The position numbers and the translations under genes are program-made. A stretch of 9,124 nt of DNA from an uncultured Eubacteriales bacterium (GTDB lineage: Bacteria > Bacillota > Clostridia > Oscillospirales > Oscillospiraceae), in NCBI GenBank assembly GCA_900545805.1, contig URAL01000054.1, positions 1 to 9,124 of the forward strand. Reading direction: 5' to 3'. Shown here piece by piece: positions 1-5,478 of this stretch; within the stretch, counting starts at the first letter, position 1, and each line of letters starts with the position of its first letter. Below the pieces are notes generated by a model. That model did not search any database. It was not told the origin of the DNA and saw only the letters and a program-made list of their open reading frames with translations.

Positions 1-80
<80 letters not shown>

Positions 81-81
81 C

Positions 82-111
82 AAAAGACCGCTGCATCAGC
101 AGCGGTCTTTT
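82..111 (+). terminator. Intrinsic terminator of the rRNA operon
   Basis: A perfect inverted repeat: 13-base arms (82-94 and 99-111) around an ATCA loop. The GACCGCTGC stem is flanked by AAAA on the left and TTTT on the right. It lies immediately after the 5S 3' end. The A/T flanks make it potentially active on both strands. A near-identical hairpin recurs at 333-360. Confidence 0.9.
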
Positions 112-277
112 CAGCGTGTCAAAAAAGTCTGCGACTTTTTTGCGCGCTGAAAAAACGCCACATTTTTTGTGAAGCTTACGCTTTACAAAAAATCTCGCTG
201 CGCTCGTCAAAAAGTCTGATCGCTCAGACATTTTTGATGGCTATAATCCAACTTGAGGTGGGCCTTGCCCCCTCAAG
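111..277. repeat. Chain of four hairpins between the two terminator copies
   Basis: The stretch between the two terminator copies has no supportable gene. It contains four successive inverted repeats. At 111-150, TCAGCG and CAAAAAAGTC arms fold around TGC. At 162-193, arms starting ATTTTTTGTGAAGC enclose TTAC with one G-T pair. At 207-237, TCAAAAAGTCTGA arms enclose TCGC with one bulged A. At 252-277, CTTGAGG and GGG arms enclose CCTTG with one bulged T. Three stems consist of A/T runs capped by a G+C-rich tip, so each resembles an intrinsic terminator. The remainder, 278-332, shows nothing I recognise. This is probably clostridial intergenic repeat DNA. Confidence 0.6.
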
Positions 278-332
278 CTCCCCCGCTGCGCGGTTATCTT
301 TCCTCAGCAGCATAGGTTTATTGACAGTCTGG

Positions 333-362
333 AAAGACCGCTGCATCAGCAGCGGTCTTTTT
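333..362 (+). terminator. Second copy of the rRNA terminator hairpin
   Basis: The core of the 5S terminator is repeated exactly: 12-base arms at 333-344 and 349-360 around the same ATCA loop, then TT. No RNA gene precedes it here, so it is either a duplicated tail left by an rRNA or tRNA rearrangement or a backup terminator. It isolates the downstream acetyltransferase gene from rRNA transcription. Confidence 0.75.
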
Positions 363-431
363 CTTGCTTTTTTGCACTTTCTGTGCGAAATTTGATGTAA
401 GTATATGGTGAAAGCATATTGGAGGTAAGTT

Positions 432-1064
432 ATGAATTACAGGGTGATCGACTACGAAAGCTGGCCGCGGCGCGAGAAGTACGAGTTCTTCTGCGCGGCC
501 GACCAGCCGTTTTACAACCTCGGCTACAGGCTCGATGTCACTAACGCCTACAGCTTTGCGAAGAAAAACGGCGTGTCGTTCTACATGGTTCTGACCTACC
601 TCGTGACGAAGGCAATAAACTCCGTCGAGGCCTTCCGCTGCGCCAGGCTCGACGGGCAGCTCGTGCTTTTTGACGAGCTGATGCCGAGCTTTACAGACCT
701 CAAGCCCGGCAGCGACAGCTTCCACATCGTCACCATGCCCACCGGAGACAACATTCTCGCGTTCTGCCGCGAGGCAAAGCGCCGCAGTCTGGCGCAGGAC
801 TGCTTCATCGACCTGAGCATGGAGGGGCAGAACCTCATTTACATCTCCTGTGTGCCGTGGCTCGATATCACCGCCATGTCGCACGAGCGCAAATTTGACC
901 CCGACGACGCGATCCCGCGCATTGCCTGGGGCAAGTTCGTGGACGACGGCAGCGGCCGCAAGGAGCTCGGCATGACGCTCGAGCTCAACCACCGCTTCAT
1001 CGACGGCTACCACGTCGGCCAATTCAACGCAGAGCTCTGCCGTTTTTTAGAGGCGCTTTTTTAG
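432..1064 (+). CDS. Chloramphenicol acetyltransferase family protein (type A CAT fold)
   Basis: A 210-residue cytoplasmic acyltransferase, full length for the type A CAT family, whose classic members are trimers that move acetyl from acetyl-CoA to the 3-hydroxyl of chloramphenicol. The catalytic motif HxxxDG is present near the C-terminus as HRFIDGYHVGQF, with catalytic His187 and structural Asp191. Classic CATs have HH where this protein has NH before the motif. The LIYISCVPWLDIT segment (about 139-151) matches the substrate-side strand carrying the CAT serine. The start ATG has GGAGG (421-425) six bases upstream. The last codons and the TAG stop lie in a repeat (TTTTTTAGAGGCGC, twice). No mobile-element genes or second resistance gene adjoin it, so it is probably a chromosomal homologue whose true substrate may not be chloramphenicol. 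Family assignment is firm; resistance is unproven. Confidence 0.88.
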   Translation: MNYRVIDYESWPRREKYEFFCAADQPFYNLGYRLDVTNAYSFAKKNGVSFYMVLTYLVTKAINSVEAFRCARLDGQLVLFDELMPSFTDLKPGSDSFHIVTMPTGDNILAFCREAKRRSLAQDCFIDLSMEGQNLIYISCVPWLDITAMSHERKFDPDDAIPRIAWGKFVDDGSGRKELGMTLELNHRFIDGYHVGQFNAELCRFLEALF

Positions 1065-1390
1065 AGGCGAATTAAGGCTGCACCGATACAGCGATTACAG
1101 GTGCCCGGTATCGAGGGGGCCGACGAAACCGTGGCGTTTCGCCACCCGCGAGTGCGTCGGGCTGCTGCAATATATGTATTTATACGATTTTAATGCGCCA
1201 CTGAAGAAACGACCCCTCAGTCACGGTAAACCGTGCCAGCTCCCCTTGCGCAGGGGAGCCAAGGGGGAGCGACACAAAATTTTAATTGCAGTATCGGGAA
1301 GCGGCGGTTTCGCGGTTTTCTCCGTACCCTCGATACCGGGCTGCCGCAAAAAGCGTATACGCAGGCGCGTTCATGCGCCTCTAAAAAAAA
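1043..1390. repeat. Composite intergenic repeat A (three ~75-base units plus CCCCTCAG unit)
   Basis: This fills the interval between the convergent acetyltransferase and secreted-protein genes; no gene is supportable here. It starts with a tandem doublet of TTTTTTAGAGGCG (1043-1055, 1057-1069). Units of the window-wide ~75-base family lie at 1057-1130 (+), 1133-1209 (-) and 1314-1390 (-). The first two form an inverted pair closed by a GTGGCG/TTT/CGCCAC hairpin at 1131-1145. Between units two and three sits a second family, CGACCCCTCAGTC onward (1210-1313). It holds hairpins at 1222-1235 (CACGG/TAAA/CCGTG) and 1239-1259 (GCTCCCCT/TGCGC/AGGGGAGC). Composite repeat B near 2675 has the same order. 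Confidence 0.8.
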
Positions 1391-1414
1391 GAGTGCAGAT
1401 ATTAATCCGCACTC
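1383..1414 (-). terminator. Intrinsic terminator of the secreted-protein gene
   Basis: Read on the minus strand, GAGTGCGGAT and ATCTGCACTC (1391-1414) pair around TAAT with one mismatch and are followed by eight T (1390-1383). It lies 34 bases past the stop of the minus-strand gene. The plus-strand flank, TCTTTTATTT, is also T-rich, so it may stop the convergent acetyltransferase transcript as well. The T-run is also the end of repeat unit 1314-1390. Confidence 0.85.
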
Positions 1415-1447
1415 TCTTTTATTTACATCACACGTTATTTAAGCCTG

Positions 1448-1858
1448 TCAGGGCTTGACGGAGCCCCAAATGCTGCCGAGATAGCCCTGGAGACCCTTAA
1501 CGAAGGTATGGGGAGTTTTAATGATTTCATCAACGTTGCCCTTGTCGTATGCATTGCCGATGTCCTCGAGCATCCCAACGAAATCATCGGTAGCGCTCTC
1601 GACGCCCGACTCGACCTTATCGCCGTAATTCCAAAGGTTTTCGAGCTTGCTGACGTCGGAGCCGACGCTCTCGCTGACGGCGGCCTTGATCTCTCCAAGC
1701 TTTGCGGTGACGGTTGCCTGAGTCTTTTCGACAGCGGCGGCGACGCCGTTATCGTTATCTGCAAGGCTTACGGGCGCGAACGCGACAGCGAAGATCATTA
1801 TCACCGCGAGTGCCGCAGCCAGGATCATTACAGCATTCTTTTTCAGAGTATTGGTCAT
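1448..1858 (-). CDS. Small secreted or surface protein of unknown function
   Basis: 136 residues that I do not recognise. The N-terminus is a clear Sec signal peptide: basic MTNTLKK, a hydrophobic stretch (about 9-28) and an AxA-like site ending SLA33, cleaved before DNDNG. The mature part of about 103 residues has no cysteine, so it is not a lipoprotein. It is rich in Ala, Val, Glu, Lys and Asp and reads as largely helical, with possible amphipathic helices at about 38-75 and 80-105. There is no membrane anchor. GGAGG (1866-1870) sits seven bases before the ATG. The PAP2 phosphatase gene ends 73 bases upstream on the same strand, so the two may share a transcript. A strong terminator follows. 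The gene call is supported by signal peptide, ribosome binding site and terminator; the function is unknown. Confidence 0.82.
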   Translation of the reverse strand: MTNTLKKNAVMILAAALAVIMIFAVAFAPVSLADNDNGVAAAVEKTQATVTAKLGEIKAAVSESVGSDVSKLENLWNYGDKVESGVESATDDFVGMLEDIGNAYDKGNVDEIIKTPHTFVKGLQGYLGSIWGSVKP

Positions 1859-1931
1859 TTTGATACCTCCATAATTGCGGTTTTTGTTTAATTCTATACT
1901 TTTTCCCCTTGATAATATAGATTAAACCACA

Positions 1932-2603
1932 TCACGGAGCAGATTGCAAGAGTTTTTTATTGATTTTAATAAAAATTTTCCACAGAGGCAGTTTTTGTCC
2001 CAAAACGAAGGATAGCTCGCCGAAGAAAATGCCGCCGATGACGTCCGCGAAGACGTGCTGCTTGACAAGCAGCGTCGACAGGCACACGAGCACGGTGAAC
2101 ACGCCGCAGAAGAGCCTGAACCACGGCCTTGCGCCCGGCGTACGCAGCGACTGGCGGAACACGAGGTAGGCGAACATGCAGTGCATCGACGGGAAGCAGT
2201 TCGTCGGCGTGTCGAAGGAGTATACGACCGACAGCGCCCAGATAAAGCCGCCGTCGGCGGGGTTGAGCTCCGGGCGGGGGATGCAGCTCGGGAAGGCGAT
2301 GAATATTATGCCGCAGATGAGGTCGCCGATCACGACGCCCGCTGCGAAGCGGCAGCACAGCTGCTCGTCCTGCCGGGCGATCAGCAGCAGACCCATTCCC
2401 CAGAACAGGAACGTTGCGACGTATATGACCACCCATTCCGGCCGCAGGGGAAACAGCGCATCGATGCCGAGCGTCACGTCAGACGCGCGCGAAAAGTCAG
2501 CCAGCGACTTCGTGCCGAGCCACACGATTGCGTGTATCGCGCATATAGCCAGCAGCGGCACTATTGCATATGCGTGGAATATGGTTTTCTTGCTGTTTGC
2601 CAT
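1932..2603 (-). CDS. PAP2-family membrane phosphatase
   Basis: A 223-residue integral membrane protein of the phosphatidic acid phosphatase type 2 family, which removes phosphate from lipid phosphates or polyprenyl pyrophosphates at the membrane. About six membrane segments are visible (roughly 11-30, 55-76, 86-105, 120-130 then 142-150, 163-180, 186-202). The acid phosphatase signature is present: RP at 110-111 (motif 1), FPSMH at 137-141 (motif 2) and STLLVKQHVFAD at 176-187, with His183 and Asp187 as the expected nucleophile and its partner. The usual Arg after Ser in motif 3 is Thr here. The start ATG has AGGAG seven bases upstream and a strong promoter behind it. The substrate cannot be told from sequence: undecaprenyl pyrophosphate recycling or lipid remodelling are both possible. 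The small secreted protein gene follows it on the same strand. Confidence 0.9.
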   Translation of the reverse strand: MANSKKTIFHAYAIVPLLAICAIHAIVWLGTKSLADFSRASDVTLGIDALFPLRPEWVVIYVATFLFWGMGLLLIARQDEQLCCRFAAGVVIGDLICGIIFIAFPSCIPRPELNPADGGFIWALSVVYSFDTPTNCFPSMHCMFAYLVFRQSLRTPGARPWFRLFCGVFTVLVCLSTLLVKQHVFADVIGGIFFGELSFVLGQKLPLWKIFIKINKKLLQSAP

Positions 2604-2641
2604 GTTGAACTCCTGACTGTATGGTTTAAAACCGCACAGTT

Positions 2642-2670
2642 AATATAAACGATACCTCTGGCGTTGTCAA
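2642..2670 (-). promoter_or_regulatory. Sigma-70/SigA promoter of the PAP2 gene
   Basis: On the minus strand a perfect -35 TTGACA (2670-2665) is separated by exactly 17 bases from -10 TATATT (2647-2642). Transcription would start near 2635, giving a leader of about 30 bases to the ATG at 2603. Composite repeat B begins only five bases upstream of the -35 box. Confidence 0.85.
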
Positions 2671-2674
2671 GCCC

Positions 2675-3094
2675 TTTTCAGAGACGCTTTTTCAGAGGCG
2701 CTTTGACGCACCTACCGATACATTTATTGCGTCAGCCCGGTGTCGAAAATACCGACGAAACCGGTTTCGCTTCTCCCTACACGGTGCAGGCAGAGCTTTT
2801 GCACTAAATCAGAACAATTTCACGGAATGCGAAACGCTGTGGTTTGTTCGTTATCCCGATACCGTGCAAGCGCAATAAACGTATGGGTACAGCCTTAATG
2901 CGCCTCTGAAAAGACGACCCCTCAGTCATTGCTGACGCAATGACAGCTCCCCTTACGCAGGGGAGCCAAGGGAAGTGCGGAGCAAAATCTGCACCGCAGT
3001 ATCGGGAAGCGGCAGTTTTGCGGTTTTGTCAGAACCCTCGATACCGGGCAAGCGCAATTCTTGTATCAGTACAGTGTCCGTGCGCCTCTAAAAA
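2675..3094. repeat. Composite intergenic repeat B (same architecture as A)
   Basis: It lies between the divergent PAP2 and phosphate-transporter genes and holds no supportable gene. It begins with an imperfect doublet, TTTTCAGAGACGC then TTTTTCAGAGGCGC (2675-2701). Units of the ~75-base family are at 2688-2762 (+), 2841-2912 (-) and 3022-3094 (-). Between the second and third is the CCCCTCAGTC family (about 2913-3021), with hairpins at 2925-2944 (GTCATTGC/TGAC/GCAATGAC) and 2946-2966 (GCTCCCCT/TACGC/AGGGGAGC). The segment 2763-2840 between the first two units has no clear match elsewhere in the window. Confidence 0.8.
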
Positions 3095-3226
3095 GCTGTG
3101 TAAGGGGAGGTGGGTCGGCGTTAGCCGAGCCGGTGGGGTTGTATTTTTAAATCCGTGCGGCAGCGCCGCACACCTCAATTATTCAATATTAATTATTCAT
3201 TATTCATTCGCAGGCGCAGCCCTGCG
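3095..3226. repeat. Two further short repeat units: GGGGAGGTG type and GTGCGGC/ATTATTCATT type
   Basis: From 3095 to about 3150 an AAGGGGAGGTGG segment contains the hairpin TCGGC/GTTA/GCCGA (3115-3128), resembling the opposite half of the CCCCTCAG repeat. At 3155-3171 GTGCGGC/AGC/GCCGCAC forms a hairpin. It is followed by ACCTCA, an A+T run of repeated ATTATTCATT, and a CGCAGG/CCTGCG hairpin (3209-3226). The GCCGCACACCTCA to ATTCATTCGC part recurs inverted at 8956-8995. No gene is visible in this stretch. Confidence 0.65.
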
Positions 3227-3256
3227 CTGTCAGCTCTCAGCTTATTTTACGCCGAT

Positions 3257-3286
3257 TTTACAATGTGATGATTATTGATTTTATAA
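3257..3286 (+). promoter_or_regulatory. Candidate promoter of the Na+/phosphate cotransporter gene
   Basis: TTTACA (3257-3262), one mismatch from consensus, is followed after 17 bases by TTTATA (3280-3285), or after 18 by TTATAA. This lies about 60 bases upstream of the start codon. The leader then contains ATTGTAAA three times (3305-3312, 3317-3324, 3324-3331). No Pho-box is evident. Confidence 0.4.
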
Positions 3287-3345
3287 AGCGCGGATAAAAT
3301 GGTGATTGTAAAATTGATTGTAAATTGTAAAGAGAGGGACAATTG

Positions 3346-5088
3346 ATGGACATATTCGACGCGCTGGAGATGATAGGCGGCCTGTGCCTGTTTCTTTTCG
3401 GCATGAACATAATGGGTCAGGCGCTCGAGCGCCGCGCCGGCAGCAGGCTGCGCACTACGCTGAGCAAAATGACCGGCAAAACGATGACGGGCTTCCTCAC
3501 CGGACTTGTCGTCACCGCCATTATCCAAAGCTCGTCGGCAACGACCGTCATGGTGGTCGGCTTTGTAAATTCGGGGCTTATGACCCTGAAGCAGGCTATC
3601 GGCGTCATAATGGGCGCGAACATCGGCACGACTGTGACGGCGTGGCTGCTGAGCCTCGGCGGCATCAGCGGCGACGCAGTCTGGGTGCAGCTTCTAAAGC
3701 CCACGTCGTTCACGCCGGTTCTGGCGCTTATCGGTATTATAATGTATATGTTCAGCAGGGACAGCCGCAAAAACGATACGGGCATGATACTGCTGGGCTT
3801 TGCCACGCTCATGTTCGGCATGGACACGATGTCCGGCGCGGTGTCCGGCCTGCGCGACGTTCCTGCGTTCCGTGAGATGTTCGTCGCATTTACCAACCCT
3901 CTGCTGGGCGTGCTCGCCGGCGCTGCGCTGACTGCTATCATCCAGTCGAGCTCGGCCTCCGTCGGCATACTCCAGGCACTGGCGCTGTCCGGTCAGGTCA
4001 GCTACGGCGCGGCCATCCCCATCATCATGGGTCAGAATATCGGCACCTGCGTCACGGCGCTCATTTCCTCGGTCGGAACGAGCCGGAATGCAAAGCGCGC
4101 CGCCGTCGTGCATCTGTCGTTTAACGTCATCGGCACGATCGTGTGGCTGACGGCGTTCTGCATCGTGCGCACCGTCGCGGCGCCGGCGATACTAGGCGAG
4201 AGCGCGACGATGTACGGCATCGCGATAGCGCACTCGGCCTTCAACCTTGCCTGCACCGCGATACTGCTGCCGGCCTCCGGTCTGCTTGAGAGACTGGCGA
4301 TACGCCTTGTGCCGGACGGCAGGAAGAAGGAGAGCGAGGTCACGCTCGACGAGCGTTTGCTCGCCACGCCGCCGCTCGCGCTTGAGCAGTGCAGCGTCGT
4401 GACCGAGGACATGGCCTACTACGCAGCAGGCGCGATGAAAAAGGCCATCGAATGCGTAAGCGACTTCGACCCCAAGGCCGCGCAGGAGGTGCGCGATAGC
4501 GAGGACGAGACCGACAAGTACGAGGATATGCTCGGCACCTACCTGCTCAAGCTCGGCGCGGAGCCGCTGAGCGACGAAAACAGCGAGGAGGTCACGGAGC
4601 TTCTGAAGCTCATCGGAGATTTTGAGCGCATCGGCGACCACGCGGTGAATGTCATCGAATCGGCCGAGGAGCTGCACGAGAAGCAGCTTGAGTTTTCGCG
4701 CAGCGCCAAATACGAGCTGTCGGTCATGAGCTCCGCCGTCTGCGAGGTGCTCGACCTTGCGGTCAAGGCCTTCAAGGACAACGACGCTCAGGCGGCCAAG
4801 GCCGTCGAGCCGCTTGAGCAGGTCGTGGACGATCTGAAAAACGAGCTGCGTACACGGCACATACTGCGTATGAAAAAGGGCGAGTGCAGCATCGAGGCGG
4901 GCTTCGTGTGGTCCGATCTTCTCACTGACCTCGAGCGTGCGTCCGACCACTGCTCGAATATCGCGCTGTGCGTGCTCGACATGAAAAAGCACACCCTCAG
5001 CGCCCACGAGACTCAGCATGAGCGCGAGGATGTCCCCGAATTTTCCGATCAATACCGCCGCTATTCCGAAAAGTACGCTTTGCCCTGA
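3346..5088 (+). CDS. Na+/phosphate cotransporter family protein with C-terminal PhoU-like domain
   Basis: 580 residues, the usual size of the bacterial NptA/YjbB-type sodium:phosphate symporters (Na_Pi_cotrans duplicated, then a PhoU-like helical domain). The protein imports or exports inorganic phosphate coupled to sodium at the cytoplasmic membrane. The two inverted repeats each carry the family signature: QSSSATT at 61-67 with GANIGTT at 90-96, and QSSSAS at 200-205 with GQNIGTC at 229-235. The membrane part ends near residue 315. Residues about 350-560 are acidic and helical with PhoU-like heptads (EDETDKYEDM, GDFERIGDHAVNV, DLERASDHCSN); the ER(I/A)xDH pattern occurs twice. I chose ATG 3346 with AGAGAGGG about seven bases upstream. 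A TTG directly before it in frame would add one residue. It stands alone between a divergent and a convergent gene. Confidence 0.95.
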   Translation: MDIFDALEMIGGLCLFLFGMNIMGQALERRAGSRLRTTLSKMTGKTMTGFLTGLVVTAIIQSSSATTVMVVGFVNSGLMTLKQAIGVIMGANIGTTVTAWLLSLGGISGDAVWVQLLKPTSFTPVLALIGIIMYMFSRDSRKNDTGMILLGFATLMFGMDTMSGAVSGLRDVPAFREMFVAFTNPLLGVLAGAALTAIIQSSSASVGILQALALSGQVSYGAAIPIIMGQNIGTCVTALISSVGTSRNAKRAAVVHLSFNVIGTIVWLTAFCIVRTVAAPAILGESATMYGIAIAHSAFNLACTAILLPASGLLERLAIRLVPDGRKKESEVTLDERLLATPPLALEQCSVVTEDMAYYAAGAMKKAIECVSDFDPKAAQEVRDSEDETDKYEDMLGTYLLKLGAEPLSDENSEEVTELLKLIGDFERIGDHAVNVIESAEELHEKQLEFSRSAKYELSVMSSAVCEVLDLAVKAFKDNDAQAAKAVEPLEQVVDDLKNELRTRHILRMKKGECSIEAGFVWSDLLTDLERASDHCSNIALCVLDMKKHTLSAHETQHEREDVPEFSDQYRRYSEKYALP

Positions 5089-5117
5089 GCGCACGAGCTC
5101 CGCCGCGCAGGAGGCTC

Positions 5118-5164
5118 TTAAGAAAACGATCCGCCGCACCTGCTGATAACAAGTGCGGCGGATC
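5118..5164. terminator. Bidirectional terminator between the phosphate transporter and the small-peptide ORF
   Basis: Perfect 12-base arms GATCCGCCGCAC (5128-5139) and GTGCGGCGGATC (5153-5164) enclose a 13-base loop. The minus-strand flank is GTTTTCTTAA (5127-5118), a fair T-tract, so it can end transcripts coming from 5263. The plus-strand flank, TTACGTATTTCTTATT, is weaker but would serve the transporter gene. Confidence 0.7.
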
Positions 5165-5182
5165 TTACGTATTTCTTATTGT

Positions 5183-5208
5183 TACCCTTAGAACGTACCC
5201 TTAGAACG
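5183..5208. repeat. Exact 13-bp tandem duplication
   Basis: TACCCTTAGAACG occurs twice in immediate succession (5183-5195 and 5196-5208). The right-hand copy contains the last codons and the TAA stop of the minus-strand small ORF. This looks like a recent slippage duplication. Confidence 0.85.
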
Positions 5209-5263
5209 GCCAATCGAAAATGGAATTCCAGAATATCCAGCTTGCTATTTTAATAATAAGCAT
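5201..5263 (-). CDS. Putative 20-residue Trp-rich hydrophobic peptide
   Basis: Read on the minus strand from ATG at 5263 to TAA at 5201, the peptide is MLIIKIASWIFWNSIFDWPF. I recognise no family. It has three Trp, three Phe and five Ile, one Lys and one Asp, so it could be a short membrane-active or membrane-inserted helix. Support for translation is a textbook GGAGG (5270-5274) seven bases before the ATG, in an A+T-rich leader. A second GAGGAAGAAAA copy lies 22 bases upstream. Support for a discrete transcript end is the hairpin with T-tract at 5164-5118. It lies about 200 bases downstream of the GTPase pair on the same strand, so it could be the tail of that operon or have its own promoter, which I cannot identify. 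Alternatives: type I toxin-like peptide, signalling peptide, or a chance ORF. Confidence 0.45.
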   Translation of the reverse strand: MLIIKIASWIFWNSIFDWPF

Positions 5264-5359
5264 TTTTCTTCCTCCGTATTTAATATTTTCTTCCTCAATT
5301 ATTAAAGACGGATTAAAAGCACAATTATTTCACGGCTTGAAAAATTATTTGATTTTCCC

Positions 5360-5379
5360 GGTGCCGGCAAACCGGCACC
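5360..5379. repeat. Perfect hairpin downstream of the GTPase operon
   Basis: GGTGCCGG/CAAA/CCGGCACC, 8-bp stem with a 4-base loop. No T-tract follows on the minus strand, so it is not a standard terminator, though it could protect mRNA 3' ends. It lies between the repeat unit 5405-5478 and the small-peptide ORF. Confidence 0.6.
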
Positions 5380-5404
5380 ACGCCTGCGGTAAGCGAAACG
5401 CCAC

Positions 5405-5478
5405 GGCTTCCTCCGCACTCTCCGGTCGGGATACCGTAAAAACCGTATCGATACTGCCTCAATGCGCCTCTAAAAAAA
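5405..5478 (-). repeat. Single unit of the ~75-base repeat family (copy C)
   Basis: On the minus strand it reads TTTTTTTAGAGGCGCATT, a GTATCGATACGG segment, then TATCCCGACCGGAGAGTG and GGAGGAAGCC. Its closest match in the window is copy D (9003-9074), with which it shares the CCCGACCGGAGAGTG block. Its T-run and TAG supply the last codons and stop of the GTPase/DUF1980 gene. Confidence 0.78.

Noticed and set aside
318..1022. Minus-strand frame of 234 codons opposite the acetyltransferase
   Set aside because: It mirrors a gene with intact catalytic motifs and a ribosome binding site. Its own composition (runs of Val, Ala, Glu, His) is typical of antisense frames in G+C-rich DNA.
432..1064. 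Recently acquired mobile antibiotic-resistance gene
   Set aside because: The gene matches its neighbours in G+C content and lacks an integrase, transposase or plasmid context. The adjoining repeats also flank ordinary chromosomal genes, so horizontal acquisition is not supported.
1174..1458. Plus-strand frames of 69-94 codons in composite repeat A
   Set aside because: They translate repeat sequence. The matching frame in repeat B (2940-3278) shares only the translated AGCTCCCCT/GGGGAGCC hairpin (LxQGSQG) and no ribosome binding site.
1043..3094. CRISPR array
   Set aside because: The repeats occur in both orientations, are 70 bases or longer, diverge strongly and are not regularly spaced; no cas gene is present.
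4192..5139. Minus-strand frame of 315 codons opposite the phosphate transporter
   Set aside because: Antisense to the PhoU-like domain, with no ribosome binding site and no recognisable motif.
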